Assembly: GCA_964496205.1 (NCBI GenBank)
Contig: CAZBXV010000001.1
Coordinates: forward strand, 31,830 to 95,829
Direction of reading: 5' to 3'
Length of the DNA stretch: 64,000 nucleotides
Origin: CAYLHS01 sp964496205
Lineage (GTDB): Bacteria > Actinomycetota > Acidimicrobiia > Spongiisociales > UBA4744
In this document: positions 1 to 9,163 of the stretch, one piece after another
Numbering within the stretch: position 1 is the stretch's first letter
Layout: each line of letters opens with the position of its first letter
The notes under the pieces: model-generated
Databases searched by the model: none
What the model saw: only the letters and a program-made list of their open reading frames with translations
What the model was told of the DNA's origin: nothing
Translations under genes and position numbers: made by a program

Positions 1-988
1 TGGTCGTCGCGATCTCCGTGGGATGGTGTGCGTAGTCGTCGATGACGGTGACACCACCTGCGGTACCGCGGATCTCGTAGCGCCGAGCGATTCCTCTGAA
101 CGTGGCGAGACCGGCGATCGCGCCGCCGAGGTCCATACCCAGAGCTACCAGGAGCGACAGCACGCCCGCGGCGTTCCTCGCGATGTGTTCACCCGGCTTC
201 GCCACGACGACGTCATGGCCCATAAACCGAAAACGGACCCGGGTGTCATCCGTCTCGAGGCCCAGGATGGGCATGTCGGCGTCGGATCCCAGCCCATAGG
301 TGGTTGCTCCCACCGCCTCGGCCACCCGCCGGGCACCGGGATCGTCGGAGCATGCGACCACCGGCCCGTCGACGCGTCGCGCCACATCGACGAATGCCTC
401 TTCGAGACGGCCGACCGTCTGGTAGTAGTCCAGATGGTCCGCTTCAACGTTGGTAACGATGAGACCCTGGAGGCGCATCGTGAGGAAGGTGCCGAATGCC
501 TCGTCGACCTCTAGGACCAACAGGTCGTCCGACCCGACACCCGCGTTTGTGCCTTGTCCCATCAGATCGCCTCCGACCACGAAGGACGGGTCGTACCCTG
601 CCCCCCGAACCGCCGCGAGGAGCAGCCCCGTCGAAGTCGTCTTGCCGTGGGTGCCTGTCGGTCCGATCGTGGGAGTACGGGCCGTGATCTCCTCGAGCAG
701 CCGGGGCCTGTCCCAGACGGGAACCCCGAGTTCGCTCGCAGCGACCACCTCCGCATCTGTCGACGGAACCGCCGACGAGGTCACGACCAGCTCGACCCCG
801 GACATCGAGTCCGGACGGCTCCCGGTCCACGTCACGATTCCCGACTCGGAGAGTCGCCGCAGCGCGGGGCTCAGTTGCAGGTCGGAACCGGTGACCTCGT
901 GACCAAGCCCGGCCAAGAGTGTTGCAAGGGCGCTCATGCCCGAACCCCCGACTCCAACGATGTGGATGCGCCTCGGCAGATCACCCAT
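1..988 (-). CDS. murC: UDP-N-acetylmuramate--L-alanine ligase MurC (3' end cut by window edge)
   Basis: Cytoplasmic ATP-dependent ligase that adds L-alanine, the first stem-peptide residue, to UDP-MurNAc. About 329 residues are present out of the roughly 450-480 usual for the family; the C-terminal ligase domain lies beyond the window. Visible are a Rossmann glycine motif (VGVGGSGMSA, residues 11-20), the ATP loop TGTHGKTTST (111-120), NVEADHLDYY in the central domain, and DDYAHHPTE, a MurC signature, right at the edge. The ATG overlaps the last 8 bases of murG, so translation is probably coupled. It is the last visible gene of the mraZ-led operon. Confidence 0.96.
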   Translation of the reverse strand, partial: MGDLPRRIHIVGVGGSGMSALATLLAGLGHEVTGSDLQLSPALRRLSESGIVTWTGSRPDSMSGVELVVTSSAVPSTDAEVVAASELGVPVWDRPRLLEEITARTPTIGPTGTHGKTTSTGLLLAAVRGAGYDPSFVVGGDLMGQGTNAGVGSDDLLVLEVDEAFGTFLTMRLQGLIVTNVEADHLDYYQTVGRLEEAFVDVARRVDGPVVACSDDPGARRVAEAVGATTYGLGSDADMPILGLETDDTRVRFRFMGHDVVVAKPGEHIARNAAGVLSLLVALGMDLGGAIAGLATFRGIARRYEIRGTAGGVTVIDDYAHHPTEIATT

Positions 989-2054
989 GGGCTTCAATGA
1001 GTCGTTGTGCGATGCTGGCGGCGGCGTCGGTGGCAGTCAGTTTCGCTGCCGCTTCGGCCATTCCTCGTCTCCTCCCCGCGTCGTCGACAAGACCGGCAAG
1101 GACCCCCTCGATCTCATCAAGACGGTCTTGCGCGAGCATGACGGCTGCTCCGGCCCGCTCCATGGCGGCAGCGTTGGAGGCCTGGTGCCCACCACCAAAA
1201 GTCCCCGGAACGAGAACCGACGGGGTGTGTGTCGCAGCGAGCTCGGCGATCGTCACGCCGCCGGCACGTGACACCACCAGATCGCTCGCCGCGTAGAAGT
1301 ACTCCATCTGCTCTTCGTAGCCCACGACGATCCACGGTACCCGAGAGCCCTCCGTGTCGAAGTGACCTACGTTGCGCTCTCCAACGAGATGGAGCAGGGT
1401 GATGTCGTGGCCTTCCCACGTTGATGCCATGCGTGCGATTGCCTCATTGATCGCTCCCGCTCCGAGGCTTCCGCCGAAGATCCCGATGACGACACTTCCC
1501 GGTTCGATCCCATAGCGCCCCAGAGCATCGTGACGAAGATTCGAACGTCTGTACTCGGCGAACACGGGTCGGATCGGTGTGCCGACGACCACCGGCCGCC
1601 GCACACCGACGGTGTCTCGGATCGCAACGAACGTCTCCTGTGCCCAGCGCGACATGATCTTGTTGGCGAGTCCCGCCTCCCCATTCTGTTCGTGGAGGAA
1701 GAACGGTATGTGCTCTCGGTGTGCCGCCCAGGTGACGGGCACCGTCACGTATGAACCCATTCCGAGTACCGCACGTACCCTGTGTGCTCGAAGCTCCCCC
1801 CTCGCTCGTTTCACGGCGGCACGCAACACTCCAGGCAGCTTCAGATTCTCCGGTGACAGGCTCCGCTTCAAGCTCTGGAGAGGTACTGCACAGAACGGAT
1901 ACCCGTGGTTGGGAAACACAGTGGCTTCCAGTCTGTCACCGCCGAAGAACACGACATCGCTCCGGTCAACCCCCGAGCGAACGAGCTCTTCTGCGACAGC
2001 AAGCCCCGGGTAGACATGTCCCCCGGTTCCGGCGGCGGCGATGGCGTAGCTCAT
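981..2054 (-). CDS. murG: UDP-GlcNAc--undecaprenyl-pyrophosphoryl-MurNAc-pentapeptide GlcNAc transferase MurG
   Basis: GT-B glycosyltransferase at the inner face of the membrane that converts lipid I to lipid II. The protein is 357 residues, normal for MurG. The acceptor-side glycine loop AGTGGHVYPG lies at residues 8-17; FGGSLGAGAINEA forms the second glycine loop, and RAGGVTIAELAA with GGGHQASNA is the UDP-GlcNAc site. The ATG was chosen because it overlaps the ftsW stop (ATGA) and puts the glycine loop at the usual distance; an upstream extension reads through ftsW and has no family similarity. The 3' end overlaps murC by 8 bases. Confidence 0.97.
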   Translation of the reverse strand: MSYAIAAAGTGGHVYPGLAVAEELVRSGVDRSDVVFFGGDRLEATVFPNHGYPFCAVPLQSLKRSLSPENLKLPGVLRAAVKRARGELRAHRVRAVLGMGSYVTVPVTWAAHREHIPFFLHEQNGEAGLANKIMSRWAQETFVAIRDTVGVRRPVVVGTPIRPVFAEYRRSNLRHDALGRYGIEPGSVVIGIFGGSLGAGAINEAIARMASTWEGHDITLLHLVGERNVGHFDTEGSRVPWIVVGYEEQMEYFYAASDLVVSRAGGVTIAELAATHTPSVLVPGTFGGGHQASNAAAMERAGAAVMLAQDRLDEIEGVLAGLVDDAGRRRGMAEAAAKLTATDAAASIAQRLIEAHG

Positions 2055-3208
2055 GCCCTTCGGCCGTTGCGTGCGATATTCACCAGGACGCCGGTCGCGG
2101 CGAACACAGTGAGAATCGAGCTCCCGCCAACCGACATGAAGGGCAATGGCATGCCTGTGATCGGCAGCAGCCCGACCACGCCACCGATATTGATCAGGGC
2201 TTGAAGAGAAATCCATGACACGATGCCGACTCCAAGCATCCGGCCGAACGCGTCAGGAGCCCTCATTGCGATCACATACCCCGCGACAGCAATCACGGCA
2301 AACATGAGCAGCACCATGACAGCTCCGGCGAAGCCCGTCTCTTCTCCGATGATCGCGAAGATGAAATCTGTGTGGGCATTCGGAAGGTATGACCATCGGG
2401 CACGACTCGCGCCGAGCCCAACACCGAACGCTCCGCCCGTTCCCAAGGCAACGAAACTCTGGATGACCTGGTATCCGCTCCCCAGCGGATCGGAGAATGG
2501 ATCGAGGAAGGATGTGATTCGTTCCCGCCGGTACTCGGAGGACAGCGCAAGCAGCAAGGCTCCACCGATGGACGCAGCCGCTGTGGCCGCAAGATGCTTC
2601 AGCCGCGCTGACGATGCTGCCACGACAGCGAACGCTGCTCCGAAGATCACCAGCGTCGTCCCCAGATCCGGTTCGAGCATGACAAGGAGCCCGCACAGAC
2701 CCGCCGACACCGCCAGCGGAACCAGAAGGTGCCACACATCCCCGAGAAGACGGTCCTTGCGCTCTAGAACGGCGGCCAGATAGGCGATGACGGCGAACTT
2801 CGCGAACTCGGAAGGCTGCAACGTGGACGATCCGATCGGAATCCAACGACGGGATCCACCACCAACCACTCCGATCTGGAGAACGGCGATCAGACCCACA
2901 ATCGACACGATGAGAAGCGGCAAGGCTGCTTTTCGATAGACCTTGTACGGTGTCCTCGCGGCAAGGATCGCGATGATGATCCCAACACCAATCCACATCG
3001 CCTGCTTGTTGAAGAACGCCCATCCATCACCGTAGGTCTCGATACTGATCACCGATGAAGCGGAACGGATAGCGCCAAGACCAATCACACTCAACAGCGC
3101 GACTGGGACCAGCAGCATGACGGAGAAACGGGTGTTGGCCGTTCGCCGCTGCGCAACCCGTCGCTGAGCCGACCGTGCCCGTGTGATGGAAGTGACCCCA
3201 GACGTCAT
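2051..3208 (-). CDS. ftsW: SEDS-family peptidoglycan polymerase FtsW
   Basis: Integral membrane glycosyltransferase of the SEDS family that polymerises lipid II at the division septum with its partner PBP, here probably FtsI. 385 residues, with a basic N-terminal tail of about 28 residues and about ten hydrophobic segments. Family motifs seen: GSRRWIPIG (118-126), QPSEFAK (131-137), EPDLGTT, and GMPLPFMSVGGSS near the C-terminus. It overlaps the murD stop by 4 bases upstream and the murG start by 4 bases downstream. RodA is the alternative, but the position between murD and murG argues for FtsW. Confidence 0.95.
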   Translation of the reverse strand: MTSGVTSITRARSAQRRVAQRRTANTRFSVMLLVPVALLSVIGLGAIRSASSVISIETYGDGWAFFNKQAMWIGVGIIIAILAARTPYKVYRKAALPLLIVSIVGLIAVLQIGVVGGGSRRWIPIGSSTLQPSEFAKFAVIAYLAAVLERKDRLLGDVWHLLVPLAVSAGLCGLLVMLEPDLGTTLVIFGAAFAVVAASSARLKHLAATAAASIGGALLLALSSEYRRERITSFLDPFSDPLGSGYQVIQSFVALGTGGAFGVGLGASRARWSYLPNAHTDFIFAIIGEETGFAGAVMVLLMFAVIAVAGYVIAMRAPDAFGRMLGVGIVSWISLQALINIGGVVGLLPITGMPLPFMSVGGSSILTVFAATGVLVNIARNGRRA

Positions 3209-4467
3209 CGTCCCCCCTTTCGCGTGATCACTGCTCGTGTGAAGTCTTCACCCCGCTCGGCATATGACTCATACATGTCCCAACTGGTGCAGCCCGGGGC
3301 AAGCAACACCGTGTCTCCTTCGACCGCTACGTCGTCGGCCGCTTCAACCGCCTCCGCCATCGTCTCGACTCTCGTGTACGGGATGCCTTCGGTCAGCACC
3401 GCCAGTTCGCCTGCGCTCTCGCCAATGAGTACCAAGTGACGAACGGTACGAATGCGAGTCATAGGGGCGAGGTCGAGCCCTTTGTTCTGACCGCCGGCGA
3501 TCAATACCACGGAAGGGAGACTCTCTGCCGAGGCCACGGCTGCGTGTGGGTTGGTGGCCTTGGAGTCGTTCACCCACCGGACCCCGTTCCACATGCCGAC
3601 CAGGTGCCGACGATGAGGTCCAGTCTCAAAACTCGAGATGACATCTCGTACACCCGTCTCGCTCGCTCCCGCCTCCAACGCTGCGATGGCGGCAGCGCGC
3701 AGGTCGCCCACGTAGGCAGGATCCTCGACGGGGAAGACCTCCGGTTCGATGTGCACGTCTCCGTAGTCGAGGCCACGGCCCCCCGAGAAGTCGACCTTGC
3801 GGACAGGAGCGTTGCGGACCATCTCCGCCACGTGGGCATCCCCACCGTTGAAGACGAGGACGTCTTCGCGTTCCTGGTTCTCGAAGATCCTCGCCTTGGC
3901 GGCGGCGTACGCCGGGAAGCTCCCATGCCAGTCGAGATGGTCGGGCGCGAGGTTGAGCACGACTGTCACCCTGGGGTGGAACGAGTCGATGAAACGAAGC
4001 TGGAAACTGGACGCCTCGACTGCCACCGCGTCCCAGGACCCGCCGGCGACGTCGGACAGGGCGAGGCCGATGTTCCCGGCCGCAATGGCATGGAGTCCGC
4101 TTCCCTTCAACATGTCGGCGACGAGCGCAGTGACCGTGGTCTTGCCGTTCGTTCCGGTGATTGCGATGAGAGGTGCGTCGACGTGGCGGGAGGCGAATTC
4201 GAGCTCCGACCAGACGGGAAGCCCCGCCTCGAGCGCGTCCGTGATTGGATCCGCACGCTCGGGTATGCCCGGACTGACCACCACGAGCTCCATCCCCATC
4301 AGCAGTGACGGATCCCACGGACCACCCACGGCCGAGAACCCTTCGGCGAGCGCCGACTGGGCGACCGCCGGGTTGGTGTCGAACACGGTCACGCGATAGC
4401 CGATTCTCGACGCGAGCCTGGCCGCGGCGCTGCCCGACACCGCACCTCCGAGTACGAGCGTCCTCAT
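3205..4467 (-). CDS. murD: UDP-N-acetylmuramoylalanine--D-glutamate ligase MurD
   Basis: Cytoplasmic ligase adding D-glutamate to UDP-MurNAc-L-Ala. At 420 residues it is slightly short for MurD (about 430-490). An N-terminal Rossmann motif (GGAVSGSAAAR, 7-17) is followed by the ATP loop ITGTNGKTT (103-111), NLAPDHLDWHGS in the central domain, and NDSKATNPHA in the C-terminal part. The start is the ATG sharing one base with the mraY stop (TGATG). An open frame continues upstream but runs antiphase across mraY and was not used. Confidence 0.96.
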   Translation of the reverse strand: MRTLVLGGAVSGSAAARLASRIGYRVTVFDTNPAVAQSALAEGFSAVGGPWDPSLLMGMELVVVSPGIPERADPITDALEAGLPVWSELEFASRHVDAPLIAITGTNGKTTVTALVADMLKGSGLHAIAAGNIGLALSDVAGGSWDAVAVEASSFQLRFIDSFHPRVTVVLNLAPDHLDWHGSFPAYAAAKARIFENQEREDVLVFNGGDAHVAEMVRNAPVRKVDFSGGRGLDYGDVHIEPEVFPVEDPAYVGDLRAAAIAALEAGASETGVRDVISSFETGPHRRHLVGMWNGVRWVNDSKATNPHAAVASAESLPSVVLIAGGQNKGLDLAPMTRIRTVRHLVLIGESAGELAVLTEGIPYTRVETMAEAVEAADDVAVEGDTVLLAPGCTSWDMYESYAERGEDFTRAVITRKGGR

Positions 4468-5531
4468 CAGCTGACCCCCGGTATGACGAGCAGGCCGCTG
4501 TTCACGAAATCCCCGTAGAAGACGGCCACGGCGAGGGCCACACTGATCCCTGCAATGATCCAGAATCGGATCACCACGGTGGTTTCGGGCCAGCCACCAA
4601 GATCGAAGTGGTAGTGGAACGGCGCCATCCTGAATACGCGCCGTCCCAAGAGACGAAAACTCGCAACCTGAAGGATCACCGATACCGTCTCGGCGACGTA
4701 CAGGCCACCCAGAATCACGAGGAGCAGTTCGGTGTTGGTCAAGATCGCCAACGCGGCCATCAGGCCACCGAGTCCCTGCGAACCGACATCGCCCATGAAG
4801 ATGCGTGCAGGAGCGGCATTCCACCACAGGAAACCGAGCGTCGCACCGAGCATCGCTGCGGAGACGATTGCAAGATCGAAGGTGTAGTCGACACCGCTGT
4901 AGAACTGGGGGTTCCGAAGCTTCCAGTAGGCGATCAGCACGAAGGCGCCGAATACGAGCGCCGCCGATCCGGCAGCCAGGCCGTCCATTCCGTCTGCGAG
5001 ATTCACGGCGTTGGCCGTTCCCGCCAACATCACCAACACGAGGACAACGAAGAAGACGCCCAGGTGGATGCCGAGCGGTCGTGTGAACGAGAGTTGCGTC
5101 GAGACGCCTGCCTGTGATGCACCCCATGCAAACGCGGCAGCGATTGCGAGCTGACCACCGAACTTGGCCGCCTTCGAGAGGCCAAGGCTGCGCTTCCTCG
5201 AGACCTTCATGTAGTCGTCGATCAGCCCGATCAGCCCCATTCCCGTGAGCGCGAACAAGGCGAGGAGTCCCCCCGTCGTGATCGGTTCGAACAGCAGACG
5301 GAAGTGTCCCCCTTCCCAGAATCTGAAATGGGACGCGAGGTAGGCGATCAGCACGGCGGCGATCATCACCACGCCGCCCATCGTCGGCGTACCTTGTTTG
5401 TGGAAGTGCCCCTCGACCTCCTCCTGGATGAACTGGCCGATGTTGTGTTTCCGAAGCTTCCTGATCGCCCACGGCATGGCAAGGATCGAAACCAGGAATG
5501 CAACGCCTGCCGATACGCCGAGCCAGATCAC
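4467..5531 (-). CDS. mraY: Phospho-N-acetylmuramoyl-pentapeptide transferase MraY
   Basis: Integral membrane enzyme that transfers phospho-MurNAc-pentapeptide to undecaprenyl phosphate, forming lipid I. 354 residues with about ten membrane segments. Family motifs seen: HFHKQGTPTMGG near residue 42, LIDDYMKV with the catalytic Asp-Asp, NAVNLADGMDGLA, FMGDVGSQGLGG and FHYHFDLGGWPE. It starts with GTG overlapping the murE stop (GTGA). murF, which normally sits between murE and mraY, is absent. Confidence 0.97.
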   Translation of the reverse strand: MIWLGVSAGVAFLVSILAMPWAIRKLRKHNIGQFIQEEVEGHFHKQGTPTMGGVVMIAAVLIAYLASHFRFWEGGHFRLLFEPITTGGLLALFALTGMGLIGLIDDYMKVSRKRSLGLSKAAKFGGQLAIAAAFAWGASQAGVSTQLSFTRPLGIHLGVFFVVLVLVMLAGTANAVNLADGMDGLAAGSAALVFGAFVLIAYWKLRNPQFYSGVDYTFDLAIVSAAMLGATLGFLWWNAAPARIFMGDVGSQGLGGLMAALAILTNTELLLVILGGLYVAETVSVILQVASFRLLGRRVFRMAPFHYHFDLGGWPETTVVIRFWIIAGISVALAVAVFYGDFVNSGLLVIPGVS

Positions 5532-6976
5532 AAGTGTTCCTCCAGCGCCTGCCGGGCCACCTCGCGATCATCGAAGTGGACCACTCGATCCTTGAACGCC
5601 TGCGTCGTTTCGTGTCCCTTGCCGAGGATCATGACCGCGTCGCCCGCTTCGGCCCGGCGAACGGCTTCGAAGATCGCCTCCCGCCTGTCGATCTCGATCA
5701 CAACGTCGGATGACGTGACCCCGGACCTCACCGCCCGTGCGATCGTCAACGGATCCTCAGACCTCGGGTTGTCGCTGGTGACGATCACGACATCTGCTGA
5801 CGATGCGGCTGCTCCCATCGCCTCCCGCTTTGAGTGATCCCGATCGCCTCCAGCGCCGAGAACCGCGATGACGCGTCCTTCGGTAGTTGCCCGTGCCGAC
5901 TCCAGTGCAGCCCTGATGCCATCAGGTGTGTGCGCGTAGTCGACGATCACAGCGATGGGGCTGCGGGCATCGACCAGTTCGAAACGGCCTGTGACCGGGT
6001 GAACCGATGCAAGACCCGCAACGATGTGGTTCCTCTCGATACCCAGCGCGAGCGCACATCCCGTGGCAACGAGGGCGTTGGCGACGTTGAACGTTCCTCC
6101 GAGTCCGAGTGTGACCGGGAAGGCATCATCGGGTGTCCGAACGGTGAATGTCGAGTGCGTCGTGAACACATGCACCGACTCTGCACGAACGTTCGCGTGT
6201 GATTCGAATCCGACACGTGTCACGGGAACATCGACAGAGGCCGCAAGACGCTCGCCGTAGGGATCGTCGACGAAGATCACGGCCTGCTCGGTCGTGTCAG
6301 ACGTGAAGAGCTGGGCTTTCGCAGCGAAGTAGGTGTCCATGTCTTTGTGGAAATCGAGGTGATCTTGGGAGAGGTTGGTGAACCCTGCAACCTTGAAGCG
6401 GGTGCCGTCCACCCGGTGTAGTGCGAGTGAGTGCGACGATACCTCCATCGCGGCGAAATCGACCGAACGGTCGACCATCTCGGCGAAAAGATCCTGAAGC
6501 TCGGACGCTTCGGGCGTCGTTCGTTCCAAGGGGATGCGCATCCCGTCGACGCGGGCACCGATGGTTCCGACAACCGCAGCACTCATTCCGGCCGCCTTGC
6601 CGATCGACTCGAGGAGATGTGTCACCGTGGTCTTGCCGTTGGTCCCGGTGATCCCAACCACGGCGAGACGGCGCGACGGATGGTCACGCACGAGCGAAGA
6701 TACCGGCCCGAGCGCGAGCCGCGTGTCCTCGACGATGACCTGGGGAATGGCAACGTCCATCGGATGATCCACGCAGACTGCAGCGGCTCCGTTCGCGATG
6801 GCCCCTTCGACGTAGCGATGACCATCGGCCTCGAATCCACGAATCGCAACGAACAGGGTTCCGGCGGTCACTCGCCTGCTGTCGTGCTCCACGTTGTCGA
6901 TCGTGACCGAACCGTCCCCGATGACTCGGCCTTGAAGGTTCACCGCGGCTTGATCGACGGTTAGATCACGATGCAT
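5528..6976 (-). CDS. murE: UDP-MurNAc-tripeptide synthetase MurE (probably meso-DAP adding)
   Basis: Cytoplasmic ligase adding the third stem-peptide residue to UDP-MurNAc-L-Ala-D-Glu. 482 residues. An N-terminal UDP-binding domain (HDSRRV at 31-36) is followed by the ATP loop ITGTNGKTTVTH (109-120), NLSQDHLDFH, DYAHTPDG, DNPR at 402-405 and GKGHE near 452-456. In characterised MurE enzymes DNPR marks meso-diaminopimelate specificity, while lysine-adding enzymes have other residues there, so meso-DAP peptidoglycan is inferred. The ATG lies 11 bases inside the ftsI end; an upstream extension is antiphase to ftsI and was rejected. Confidence 0.96.
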   Translation of the reverse strand: MHRDLTVDQAAVNLQGRVIGDGSVTIDNVEHDSRRVTAGTLFVAIRGFEADGHRYVEGAIANGAAAVCVDHPMDVAIPQVIVEDTRLALGPVSSLVRDHPSRRLAVVGITGTNGKTTVTHLLESIGKAAGMSAAVVGTIGARVDGMRIPLERTTPEASELQDLFAEMVDRSVDFAAMEVSSHSLALHRVDGTRFKVAGFTNLSQDHLDFHKDMDTYFAAKAQLFTSDTTEQAVIFVDDPYGERLAASVDVPVTRVGFESHANVRAESVHVFTTHSTFTVRTPDDAFPVTLGLGGTFNVANALVATGCALALGIERNHIVAGLASVHPVTGRFELVDARSPIAVIVDYAHTPDGIRAALESARATTEGRVIAVLGAGGDRDHSKREAMGAAASSADVVIVTSDNPRSEDPLTIARAVRSGVTSSDVVIEIDRREAIFEAVRRAEAGDAVMILGKGHETTQAFKDRVVHFDDREVARQALEEHL

Positions 6977-8702
6977 CGGGTGGTACTCCCAGCCGGTGAA
7001 GTGTCTCCTCCATGATCTCGGAAAACGCGGGCGCGGCGACGCGGCCACCGCTCTCGCCGATCTGCGGAGAGTCGACGACCACTCCTACCACAACCTGGGG
7101 ATTTGACGCGGGAGCCATGCCAATGAAGCTCACGACATAGTTGTCGGTGTAGCCCTCACCAGGAACGTACTTGCGAGCAGTGCCCGTCTTGCCCGCGGCC
7201 GTGTAGCCGTCTACCTGGGCGTTGTGCCCTGTTCCCTCCGGACTCTGAATCACATTCTGGAGAAGCGCCTGCATGATCTTCGCCGTGCTTTGCGAGACGA
7301 CCTGCCGGGTTTGGGGAGTGATCGGTTGATGTACCCCCGATCCATCCACGAGGTCCTTGACCAAGTGAGGCTGAACCCACACGCCATCATTCGCAATCGC
7401 GCCATACGCGGCAGCCATCTGAAGGGGTGTCACGGAGACCGCATACCCGATTGCGGCGGACGCGAAGCACGATGGACACGTCGGGTCGAGATTGAGCGCT
7501 CCTGGCGATTCCCCCGGAACGTCCGCTCCGGTCTTCTGTCCGAGTCCAAACGCCTCGATGTAGTCGGCGAGTCGGGCGTTACCGAGCAGCTTCTGCACCA
7601 GAATCGTACCGACGTTTGAAGAACGGGTGACGATATCCCTCACGGTCAGACTCTCGGTCGGATGCCGTTCCGCATCGTGGTAGCAGCCGTTGATCTGCAC
7701 CCCGGAGGAGGTGGTCTGTTTCGCACACGAACCCTTCACAACCTCGAGGGTGTCGGGAACCTCGAACACGGTCCCTGGTGCAACCATCTTTGACTCGATC
7801 GCGCCGGCGATCGTGATCAGCTTCTCTGTGCTGCCGGGCTCATAGGCGCCGAGAACAGCCCAGTTGGTCCAGTCGTCCTGCGACGATTCACTCCGGTTGT
7901 TCGGATCGAAACTCGGCACCGTGGCCATGGCGAGAATCTCGCCTGTCGCCGGATCGAGAACGACCGCGGTGCATCGTTCTGCCTTGTTGCGCACCAGCGT
8001 TTCCTGGCATGCCCGTTCGGCGATGTACTGGATATCTCGGTCGATCGTGGTGACCAGATCACTTCCCGGAGTGGCGGGCTCTACCTCGTACAGACCCTGG
8101 GGAATGATGTTGCCATTGCGGTCCTGCTCGAACCTGACCTCTCCGGGTATCCCTGTGAGTTGTGTGTTGTATTGGAACTCGAGGCCCTCGAGCCCGTTTC
8201 CGTCGGGGTCCACGAACCCCAAGACCTGTGCAGCGAGGGTTCCTTCCGGGTACACGCGCATCGCCTCAGGGTACGTGTAGATGCCCGTGATCTCGAGGTT
8301 TTCCACCAGCTGTGCCCGCTCCTCGTCGACCTGGCGGGCGATCGTCACCCACCGGTGATCGGACTGCAGCACGGCGAGTACGTTGGCCTCGTCGATGCCG
8401 AGGGTCGCGGCGATGAGCTTGGCCATCTTCGCCGGATCCTGAACGAGTGTCGTGTCGGCACCGATCGTCTTGCCCTGGACGGTGATCGCCAGTTCGCGAC
8501 CGTCTCGGTCGTAGATCGTTCCTCGATCAGCGGCCAGAACCTTGACCTTCTCCCGCTGCTCAACGCCGCGCTGTTCGTAGTTCGATGCTTGGACGATCTG
8601 AAGCTGAAAAAGCCTGAATCCGACCCCAACCCATGACAGGATCACGATCGACGCGATGATCACCACCCTTGTCGAGAGGCGGCCAGCGTTCCGCCGTGCC
8701 AT
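6966..8702 (-). CDS. ftsI: Division-specific class B penicillin-binding protein FtsI (PBP3)
   Basis: Septal peptidoglycan transpeptidase, anchored by one N-terminal membrane segment (about residues 12-32) with its body outside the cell. 578 residues. A PBP dimerisation domain (AADRGTIYDRDGREL near 58-71) precedes the transpeptidase domain. All three active-site motifs are intact: STEK at 291-294, SSN at 361-363 and KTG at 505-507. Four cysteines (335, 340, 409, 411) sit in loops of the outside domain and could form disulfides, which is inference. A GGAGGAG ribosome-binding site precedes the ATG. Partner polymerase FtsW is in the same operon. Confidence 0.96.
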   Translation of the reverse strand: MARRNAGRLSTRVVIIASIVILSWVGVGFRLFQLQIVQASNYEQRGVEQREKVKVLAADRGTIYDRDGRELAITVQGKTIGADTTLVQDPAKMAKLIAATLGIDEANVLAVLQSDHRWVTIARQVDEERAQLVENLEITGIYTYPEAMRVYPEGTLAAQVLGFVDPDGNGLEGLEFQYNTQLTGIPGEVRFEQDRNGNIIPQGLYEVEPATPGSDLVTTIDRDIQYIAERACQETLVRNKAERCTAVVLDPATGEILAMATVPSFDPNNRSESSQDDWTNWAVLGAYEPGSTEKLITIAGAIESKMVAPGTVFEVPDTLEVVKGSCAKQTTSSGVQINGCYHDAERHPTESLTVRDIVTRSSNVGTILVQKLLGNARLADYIEAFGLGQKTGADVPGESPGALNLDPTCPSCFASAAIGYAVSVTPLQMAAAYGAIANDGVWVQPHLVKDLVDGSGVHQPITPQTRQVVSQSTAKIMQALLQNVIQSPEGTGHNAQVDGYTAAGKTGTARKYVPGEGYTDNYVVSFIGMAPASNPQVVVGVVVDSPQIGESGGRVAAPAFSEIMEETLHRLGVPPDAS

Positions 8703-8758
8703 CCGTCAACTCCTCCGCCGAGTGACGGTCCGTCTCCCGGAGGGAGAGCGATTGCACG

Positions 8759-9163
8759 TCATGGTGCTGCTGTCAGGATCGACTTCACCTCGGCGAATCG
8801 ATCTCCATCTGTCGGTGCGGGATCACCGACGCCGTCTGCGACGACGACCTCCACATCACTCGGATACACAAGGCCGAGATCGGCGGCTCGTTCGAGGACG
8901 CGAGACGGTGCCTGTAGTTCGGCTACCTCGAGACGTAATTGCTGGTATCGATCCTGCTCAGTCTGGATCTGTGATCTCAGCTCGCTCAATTCGAGCGCAG
9001 GTTTGTCAAGCGCAACCCTGGAGAGAATCAGTGCAAAGAACAGCAGTATCGCCACGGAGCTGAAGATCGCCCAGGTTCCGAGCGTCGGCTTCAGATTCCT
9101 CCCTCCGGCGACGACGCGAAGACGACGGTTGGTCTGACGGACCGGGGATGGGCGGGCCGTCAT
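8759..9163 (-). CDS. FtsL/FtsB-like septum protein
   Basis: Small bitopic membrane protein of 134 residues: a basic N-terminal tail, one membrane segment (about 31-52), then a Leu/Glu/Gln-rich coiled coil (about 55-90) and an acidic tail. Size, topology and place between rsmH and ftsI are those of FtsL, which links FtsB, FtsQ and the FtsWI synthase at the division site. FtsL proteins are poorly conserved, so the call rests on layout and position. The ATG overlaps the rsmH stop (ATGA), which excludes longer starts. A 56-base gap separates it from ftsI. Confidence 0.85.
   Translation of the reverse strand: MTARPSPVRQTNRRLRVVAGGRNLKPTLGTWAIFSSVAILLFFALILSRVALDKPALELSELRSQIQTEQDRYQQLRLEVAELQAPSRVLERAADLGLVYPSDVEVVVADGVGDPAPTDGDRFAEVKSILTAAP

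Noticed and set aside
4468..5571. Open frame extending murD upstream to about 788 residues
   Set aside because: The extension runs antiphase through mraY, has no Mur-family similarity and is rich in Arg and Gly as in GC-rich shadow frames. The TGATG start fits MurD length.
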